From Pseudofrankia coriaricola (GTDB taxonomy: Bacteria; Actinomycetota; Actinomycetes; Frankiales; Frankiaceae), in the NCBI RefSeq assembly GCF_001854805.1, contig NZ_MBLO01000059.1:1-35679 (forward strand): DNA of 35,679 nucleotides. The letters run 5' to 3'. The notes below the pieces were generated by a model. It did no database searches, was not told the DNA's origin, and was given only the letters and a program-made list of their open reading frames with translations. Positions 31,133-35,679 of this stretch are shown here, one piece after another (positions within the stretch are counted from its first letter, which is position 1; the number at the start of each line of letters is the position of its first letter). Made by a program: the position numbers and the translations under genes.

Positions 31133-31897
31133 TTATTCCTGGGCGAGCTCGGTAAGCAGGTCGGGCCTGTCAGTGCAGATACCATCGACACCCAGCTCAA
31201 ATAGCCCGCGGATCACCTCCGGCCGCTCCTCATGCCAGCAGATCACCCCCAGCCCATTCGCGCGGACTCGATCAAGCCAGCCGTCGGCAAGCACATGATC
31301 CGGATGTGGCAGACGTTCCCAACAGGGGTGCACATAGTGCGCGCCGACGGAACTCGCGAGTTGAACCGGCTCCTCCAGCGTCGAAGCGAAGAGCACAGCA
31401 CGAGGAACTTCGGGGGCCACCTCGGCGCAGCGGGCGACGATGTCGGAGCGTACTGAGGCGAGGATGGTTCGTCCAGCCATGCCCTCTTGGTCGAGCAGAG
31501 CGGCCAGGCGTTCGGCGGACCGGAAGGTCAGCGTCTTGATGTCAGCGTAGAGGCCGAGCCCGGCGTCCCTCGCTGCTTGTATCACACCGATCACTGTCGG
31601 GACTTGGTTGCGCTCCAGCCACGGCAGCGCTTCGTCCAGTGGATGGTCGGCCAGCCACGCGCGGGCGCCACCGATCTCGACGACGGGGTCATGCCGGGCG
31701 ACCAGCTCGTCGTCGCCGGTGACGTGTAGATCGAACTCGACAAGGTGGGCGCCACACGCGGCGACGCTGAGCAAGTCGTCCGGTCCGTATCTCTCCACCG
31801 CCCCACCGCCCCGATGGGCGATGCGCAGAACGCTTGCTGGTCGACGGGGCTCCGGTAGCAGCGAGGGCAAGTCCGCGCCTACTGGCCATGGTCGCAT
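31133..31897 (-). CDS. Glycerophosphodiester phosphodiesterase family protein
   Basis: This 254-aa protein carries the GDPD signature: H28-R29 in LRIAHRGGG, E54 and D56 in LVEFDLHVT, H69-D70 in LVARHDPVV, then GLGLYADIKT and the final GLGVICWHEE...GVDGICTDRP strand. The family hydrolyses glycerophosphodiesters to glycerol-3-phosphate and an alcohol using a divalent metal. The usual ENT motif after HRG is replaced by YGPDD. No signal peptide is seen, so it is cytoplasmic. AGGGAG 6 bases before ATG 31897 supports the start. It is transcribed away from the cyclase-like gene; whether it works on lipid products of that neighbour is an open question. Length is normal for the family. Confidence 0.88.
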   Translation of the reverse strand: MRPWPVGADLPSLLPEPRRPASVLRIAHRGGGAVERYGPDDLLSVAACGAHLVEFDLHVTGDDELVARHDPVVEIGGARAWLADHPLDEALPWLERNQVPTVIGVIQAARDAGLGLYADIKTLTFRSAERLAALLDQEGMAGRTILASVRSDIVARCAEVAPEVPRAVLFASTLEEPVQLASSVGAHYVHPCWERLPHPDHVLADGWLDRVRANGLGVICWHEERPEVIRGLFELGVDGICTDRPDLLTELAQE

Positions 31898-32081
31898 CGG
31901 AACTCCCTGGTCGCTCGGTCGTCATCCCTTATTGTGCAAACTAGGGTACGTGCAGTGGGGTATCTCCATACAATGCGGGCATCTTCCCGATACCTCACAG
32001 TGGTGGCGGTTAAACGTGGCTTACGTCGTTGCGACCGGCCTGGTCTCGGTGCCCCTGCCGGGAGTATGGCGACGCCTAAGC

Positions 32082-33602
32082 ATGATCAGTATTGATCGAA
32101 CCATCAGCGGGCTTGACGAACGACCAGTTGTCGGCCAGCTCGAAGAGTTGGGTATCCCGCGGCATCACTATGGCGTCGTGCGGGCGGTGCAGAGCTGGCG
32201 GCGGGCTGCCGTCCCGCCTGACGCGGCGTTCGCGCTCTGGATGCTGCGCGAATGCGTACCTGATCGGGGCGGCCTGCCGCGGCGTCGGGAAGCGACGGCG
32301 GAGGATACCGGCCCGACGATCCGTTACATGCAGCTCGCCTTAGCCGCAGGCGAGACGATGCGCACCGATCCGGCGATCGGGCACTTTGCAGGGTGGATCA
32401 TGGAATGCCAGTTGGAGGATGGAAGCCTTCCCGCCAACCTCGGCGTCGCCTACGGCGAGGTTGGCACGACTGCACGCGCCCTTCGGGTCCTGCGTCAGGT
32501 TGAGGCGGCCGACGCTACACGGAGAATGCGTAACTTCCTGATCGGAACCTCCGTTGAAGCGGCACATGGGCGTGCCTGGTCGTACGCCCGTGAGGAGCCG
32601 ACCTTGGTCACTGGCGCGACGAGCCTGGCCGCCCTCGCGTTATTGGAAATCGACCCACATGAGGCGCTGCTCCCCGAGGTTGTTACCTTTCTTCTCGATG
32701 CGCAAGAGCCATGCGGCGGCTGGTCGGAGGTGCCCGGCCATGAGGCGACCATTCATAACACCTTCAATGTGGTTCGCTTCCTCCAGGCAGCGCGTGAGAC
32801 AGGAACCGCCGGCTCCGAGATCGATGATGCTCTAGCCCGAGCGCGGGCGTGGTTCCGCCGGAAGATTCAGCGACGACCGCCGCGGATTGTCTTGGACCTC
32901 GCCTACGCGCTACGGTTGGCCGCTCAGCTTGAGCTTACCCAGAGCCGGGAGGTGGAGCGTCTTGCCATGCGCCTCTGTCGGGACCGCGGACGCCTCTTGT
33001 CGCCTTCGTCTGACTTGTATGCGGAGACCGAGATAGCGGCGATCGCGCTGCTCGAATGCTCGCGACACCTGGACTCTCTGGCCGCTGTACTTCCCTGCTG
33101 GCAGTGGCGTTGGTCGCTCCCCAGCGTCCCGCCGCCATTCCTTTGCCGCACAGCCTATCTTTACGAGCTACTCTATGGCCTGTTTCACGCACGATGGTGG
33201 ATCAGAACCGTTGACTACCTCGTGGCCGCATCGGTTATCGATCGGGCCACCGGGCTGTTACTTGGTACTATTGCGGCGCTCGGGTTTGTAGATGACTTCG
33301 TGACTGGAGCTTTGGCCAGTACTGGTATGGATGCCCGTGGCATTGCTAGCATCATTCTCGTCGGTGGAGTCATTGTACTCTGGCTCGCCGTAAAATGCTG
33401 CGCTTCATCCTCGCTACTGTACGCATTCCGAACCAGTCTGTGGTCGCTCCTTGCAGCCTGTCTGTTGACCTGGCTCATTTATACTCCTACAGACCTAGCT
33501 CCTGGTATGCTGACGATCGTCGGCTTGCGCTGGCTGGTGATAGACGTAATTGCACATACCGCAGGGTCGAGTGGCCTTCTAAACCGCTTGATCCCTCGGT
33601 AG
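32082..33602 (+). CDS. Squalene-cyclase/prenyltransferase-repeat-like protein with C-terminal membrane domain
   Basis: A protein of about 506 aa. Residues 1-350 form alpha-helical repeats with prenyltransferase/squalene-oxidase repeat features (HFAGWIMECQLEDGSLPANL, FLLDAQEPCGGWSEVPGHEA, LDLAYALRLAAQLEL), an alpha/alpha-toroid as in terpene cyclases. No DxDD or DDxxD active-site motif was seen, so activity as a cyclase is doubtful. The last 150 residues contain about four membrane helices (VDYLVAASVIDRATGLLLGT, ASIILVGGVIVLWLAVKC, SLWSLLAACLLTWLIY). This fusion is unusual. The start is uncertain: ATG 32082 is chosen, with GTG 32016 and GTG 31950 as alternatives. Confidence 0.6.
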   Translation: MISIDRTISGLDERPVVGQLEELGIPRHHYGVVRAVQSWRRAAVPPDAAFALWMLRECVPDRGGLPRRREATAEDTGPTIRYMQLALAAGETMRTDPAIGHFAGWIMECQLEDGSLPANLGVAYGEVGTTARALRVLRQVEAADATRRMRNFLIGTSVEAAHGRAWSYAREEPTLVTGATSLAALALLEIDPHEALLPEVVTFLLDAQEPCGGWSEVPGHEATIHNTFNVVRFLQAARETGTAGSEIDDALARARAWFRRKIQRRPPRIVLDLAYALRLAAQLELTQSREVERLAMRLCRDRGRLLSPSSDLYAETEIAAIALLECSRHLDSLAAVLPCWQWRWSLPSVPPPFLCRTAYLYELLYGLFHARWWIRTVDYLVAASVIDRATGLLLGTIAALGFVDDFVTGALASTGMDARGIASIILVGGVIVLWLAVKCCASSSLLYAFRTSLWSLLAACLLTWLIYTPTDLAPGMLTIVGLRWLVIDVIAHTAGSSGLLNRLIPR

Positions 33603-33698
33603 CTTGGAGAGCATCGTAGCCCGCGAGCTGTAGGCTGGTTTTGTCGATCTCACGGAGCCGCATGCATGGTCCGTGGCCCAAGCAGCCCATATGCCGGT

Positions 33699-34262
33699 TC
33701 AGCTGGCGAGCAGCCTCCCTGCGCCCGTGACATTGACCCGCCACCGCACCAATTCGATGCTGCAGCCGTACTCCTCGGCAGCCTCGGCGAACGGCTGGCG
33801 CTGCTTCGCGATCCACCAAGCAGCCTTGGCCGGAAGGAGGAGAGCTCCAGACTGGAAGTCGGCCTCGTCCTCCTGATCTTCATTCCAGATTCGGCATCCT
33901 CGACCATCCAGTGCTGGTGTGGGCTGGTGGAGCAAGTAGGCGTGGCATAGCTCGTGGGTCACACTGTTTGCGATCCGCCCCGGAGTGTGGCCGTCGTTGT
34001 AAACCACTTGTGCGCGTCGGCCGCGGAGGACAGTGTATGCCGAGATGGCCTGCAGCTCTGGGCCATGGAGCGTGCCGACCGCCTCATCCAGCTCTGGGTC
34101 TTGCCGTCCAGCCGCCACGTCGCTCAACGTCTGAACCGGGATCCCAAGGTGCGCGGCGAGTCGCAGAGGATCGAATCGCGCGTACGTCCCGAGGCCAAGC
34201 TCCTGCCTTGTAGTCAGCGCCAAGCGCTCGGCTTCAGCCTTGAAGCCGCGCCGGTAGGCCAT
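33699..34262 (-). CDS. Second ImmA/IrrE-family metalloprotease
   Basis: This 187-aa protein has H103-E104-L-C-H107 in NSVTHELCHAYLLH, followed by NEDQEDEADFQSGALLLPAK, the third-ligand and specificity region of ImmA/IrrE proteases. The N-terminus (KAEAERLALTTRQELGLGTY, FDPLRLAAHLGIPV) is the standard family helix. It lies 5 bases after the HTH gene and is co-transcribed. The pair may be a regulator/anti-repressor module or, as in several islands, a Xre-COG2856 toxin-antitoxin-like unit. It differs clearly in sequence from the ImmA at 2196. Confidence 0.87.
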   Translation of the reverse strand: MAYRRGFKAEAERLALTTRQELGLGTYARFDPLRLAAHLGIPVQTLSDVAAGRQDPELDEAVGTLHGPELQAISAYTVLRGRRAQVVYNDGHTPGRIANSVTHELCHAYLLHQPTPALDGRGCRIWNEDQEDEADFQSGALLLPAKAAWWIAKQRQPFAEAAEEYGCSIELVRWRVNVTGAGRLLAS

Positions 34263-34267
34263 CGACG

Positions 34268-34621
34268 TCAGCCTTCCTTGAGTGCCTCGTAGGTTGCCTT
34301 GACGACCTTCTCCAGCGCCTTTGCTGCCTGAGGGCTGAGGTTGCGGTCAGCCCGCAGGTAGGTCGAGATCATCGCCAACGGTTCTGCCTCATTGTGCGTG
34401 TGGACTCGGACAACGAAGGCATCCGCGCTGAGCCCGGCCCAGTCGACGAGCGCGGCCAGGCTGTCGACGTCGGGTCGCTTGCCCTGGGCCAACCGCGTCA
34501 GCGTCGACTGGCTGATCTTGGCCTCGGCGGCTACGTCCTTCCACAGCAGCCCTCGGGCCTGCCGCTGCGCGTCGATCGCCGCGAAGAACGCCTCCGCATC
34601 GAACATCCCTCTGTCCGTCAC
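34268..34621 (-). CDS. XRE-type helix-turn-helix regulator paired with ImmA/IrrE
   Basis: This 117-aa protein contains IDAQRQARGLLWKDVAAEAK, then ISQSTLTRLAQGKRPDVDSL and AALVDWAGLSADAFV, a compact Cro-type HTH. The C-terminal helices (LSPQAAKALEKVVKATYEAL) probably dimerise. GTG 34621 has GGAGG about 5 bases upstream; ATG 34606 is a possible alternative. It is divergent from the DUF2188 gene; the 159 bases between them carry promoters for both sides, and the HTH protein may control them. Confidence 0.85.
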   Translation of the reverse strand: MTDRGMFDAEAFFAAIDAQRQARGLLWKDVAAEAKISQSTLTRLAQGKRPDVDSLAALVDWAGLSADAFVVRVHTHNEAEPLAMISTYLRADRNLSPQAAKALEKVVKATYEALKEG

Positions 34622-34653
34622 TGGGCCTCCTCGATTCGACTAGTGATGGTTGC

Positions 34654-34683
34654 TTGCTCCCCTCGAACTGGCTCTGGTACGGT
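34654..34683 (+). promoter_or_regulatory. Candidate promoter for the DUF2188 operon
   Basis: TTGCTC (34654-34659), 18-base spacer, TACGGT (34678-34683), compatible with the actinobacterial TTGACN/TANNNT pattern. It lies about 100 bases before ATG 34781. Confidence 0.4.
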
Positions 34684-34780
34684 CGTTTCGACTCTAGAGC
34701 CCTGCTTGCAGGGCTGCAAGGAGCCCGGCGTGTGGTCAGCATCCCCCACGCCGCAGTCGAGACCGACGTGGAGGGCTTCG

Positions 34781-35005
34781 ATGCCTCAACGCAAGATCTA
34801 TCGGGTGGTGCCGGCCACTGGCTGGTGGCAGGTCAAGCACGAGGGCGCGGTGCTGTCGACCCACCGGCTGAAGCAGGAGGCGATCGACGCCGGCCGGAAG
34901 GTCGCCCTGGACAACCAGCCAAGTCAGCTCGTCCTCCACCGTGCCGACGGCACGATCGAACAGGAGTGGACGTACGGCAGTGACCCCTACCCGCCCCGAG
35001 GATGA
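34781..35005 (+). CDS. DUF2188 domain protein
   Basis: This 74-aa protein reads MPQRKIYRVVPATGWWQVKH, then GAVLSTHRLKQEAIDAGRKV and QPSQLVLHRADGTIEQEWTY. This matches DUF2188 (a two-strand/helix/two-strand fold with a closing ...ADGxI..E.TYG motif), common on actinobacterial mobile elements; function unknown. ATG 34781 has GGAGGG 5 bases upstream. It is followed by the 43-aa basic protein in the same direction, a pairing often seen in this group of elements. Confidence 0.88.
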   Translation: MPQRKIYRVVPATGWWQVKHEGAVLSTHRLKQEAIDAGRKVALDNQPSQLVLHRADGTIEQEWTYGSDPYPPRG

Positions 35006-35023
35006 GAGGAGGTGATGTTGGTC

Positions 35024-35155
35024 ATGGCTGCGAAGTCCAGCTCCGGCGGTAAGCGGGGGCGCAGCGCGGTGACGGGCCGCTTCGTGAAGCAGTCCACCGT
35101 CAAGCGCCACCCAAAGACGACCGTCAACGAGTCGACCAAGAAGAAGTCAAGGTAG
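35024..35155 (+). CDS. 43-aa basic protein
   Basis: This short lysine/arginine-rich protein (MAAKSSSGGKRGRSAVTGRF, then VKQSTVKRHPKTTV) has AGGAGG at 35007-35012, 11 bases upstream of ATG 35024. GRFV..ST..RHPKTTV.E is a pattern I recognise from small actinobacterial mobile-element proteins of unknown role. High basicity suggests nucleic-acid binding. A hairpin follows its stop. Confidence 0.7.
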   Translation: MAAKSSSGGKRGRSAVTGRFVKQSTVKRHPKTTVNESTKKKSR

Positions 35156-35163
35156 GTCGTCGG

Positions 35164-35208
35164 TCGGGCCCGAGCTTCTCGTCATGCGGTGACGGAGCCC
35201 GGGCCCGA
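35164..35208. terminator. Bidirectional hairpin terminator
   Basis: TCGGGCCCG (35164-35172) and CGGGCCCGA (35200-35208) form a perfect 9-bp stem between the 43-aa gene and the convergent partial gene. Confidence 0.72.
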
Positions 35209-35228
35209 TCTCAGTCCTGTGCGGCAGG

Positions 35229-35679
35229 TTAGTACCAGCGCTCGTCTGGCCCGTATGGGCTCCAACCCTTCAAGAACGGCTTCAATGCTTCGGGCGTCGC
35301 CTCTGGATCCGCTGGCGGGGTGAGCCTCCCGCCGAGCGGGTCGAGGCGGGCGGCATGCTGCTCGGCCCACGCGAGCCACTCAGCTGCGGCCTCCGCCGCA
35401 GCGTGTTCCATCGCCCCAATCGCCCGCCGCATGGCCTCCAGGTAGGCCCGAAGCTCTTCTGCCTCCCGCCATGCGTTCAGCTGGCGGTCGAGGATCTTGG
35501 CTCGGTGTGCTTCGCGTAGGTCGACCTTGGCCTTGGCCATGGCGGCTTCCCACCGGCGCTGCCTTTGTCGGGCCGCTTCCTCGCCAAGGCTCCGGCACGT
35601 TTGAAGTTTGACCGGCCTGTCGGGGATTGTCCGTTTGTGGTCTGGCTGGCTTGTCATGGGAAGCCGTGGAGGTCGAGTG
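35229..35679 (-). CDS. Coiled-coil-rich mobile-element protein, C-terminal part, runs off right edge
   Basis: The frame is open to the right edge. An internal ATG at 35657 has no ribosome binding site, so the true start is probably outside. The visible part is a long charged helix (EEAARQRQRRWEAAMAKAKV, AHRAKILDRQLNAWREAEEL) followed by AEWLAWAEQHAARLDPL and a short tail. The ending WLAWA..HA.RLDPL is seen in larger proteins of actinobacterial plasmids and ICEs, usually of unknown function. The full protein is likely several hundred residues. Confidence 0.6.
   Translation of the reverse strand, partial: TRPPRLPMTSQPDHKRTIPDRPVKLQTCRSLGEEAARQRQRRWEAAMAKAKVDLREAHRAKILDRQLNAWREAEELRAYLEAMRRAIGAMEHAAAEAAAEWLAWAEQHAARLDPLGGRLTPPADPEATPEALKPFLKGWSPYGPDERWY

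Noticed and set aside
31608-32081. Long N-terminal extension of the cyclase-like protein
   Set aside because: The upstream frame is antisense to the GDPD gene and low-complexity; the first plausible starts are 31950, 32016 and 32082.
35164-35208. Right attachment site
   Set aside because: The GC-rich stem shares no extended identity with the tRNA-like sequence at 636-677; it is a convergent terminator.

Overview
The window comes from a high-GC genome that uses many GTG starts, short overlapping operon junctions and actinobacterial mobile-element families (IS4-type transposase N-terminus, DUF2637 protein, replication-relaxation protein, XRE/TPR regulator, DUF2188). It is best read as a large integrative/conjugative or mobilizable element of an actinomycete, family unresolved, carrying a cargo of conflict (anti-phage) and signalling genes. 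These calls come from reading the sequence and its translations; no database search was possible.

Left edge and mobility module (1-9913, all on the minus strand). An IS4-type transposase runs off the left edge. Next to it lies a sequence resembling the 3' end of a tRNA-Leu gene (about 636-677), a likely attachment site, into which the tyrosine-integrase reading frame runs without a stop. Read from 9913 leftward, the module is: three small proteins (two with a membrane segment), a conserved unknown protein with an HExxxH motif, an MT-A70 adenine methyltransferase, a 61-aa protein, a VirD4/TraG-like conjugation ATPase, a replication-relaxation protein, a DUF2637 membrane protein, an XRE repressor, an ImmA/IrrE metalloprotease, an excisionase and the integrase. 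Many junctions overlap by 1-4 bases, so this is one or a few operons.

Cargo (10.1-33.6 kb). A large NACHT/STAND-like NTPase, broken by a frameshift near 13.70 kb, is followed by a SprT-like metalloprotease. An AT-richer insert (about 14.9-18.5 kb) encodes a membrane histidine kinase, an overlapping response regulator and small membrane-anchored or secreted proteins, leading into a large secreted repeat protein. Then come a Shedu-type nuclease (DUF4263), an XRE/TPR regulator divergent from two small overlapping genes, a TIR-pentapeptide-repeat protein and a truncated DUF4238 gene. A lower-GC block (26.9-29.8 kb) pairs an HTH-EgtD-like methyltransferase fusion with a divergent operon of tiny proteins, one gene of which is split by a 10-bp tandem duplication, followed by a frameshifted winged-helix gene with its own inverted-repeat operator. 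A two-TM membrane protein, a glycerophosphodiester phosphodiesterase and a squalene-cyclase-like alpha-toroid protein with membrane segments complete the cargo.

Right end (33.7-35.7 kb). A second ImmA/IrrE plus HTH pair diverges from a DUF2188 protein and a 43-aa basic protein; a partial coiled-coil-rich protein enters from the right edge. No second copy of the putative attachment sequence was found, so the element probably continues beyond the window.

The most promising undescribed unit is the 26.9-29.8 kb locus. The TIR-pentapeptide protein, the Shedu gene and the cyclase-like membrane protein are the next best candidates for conflict functions.
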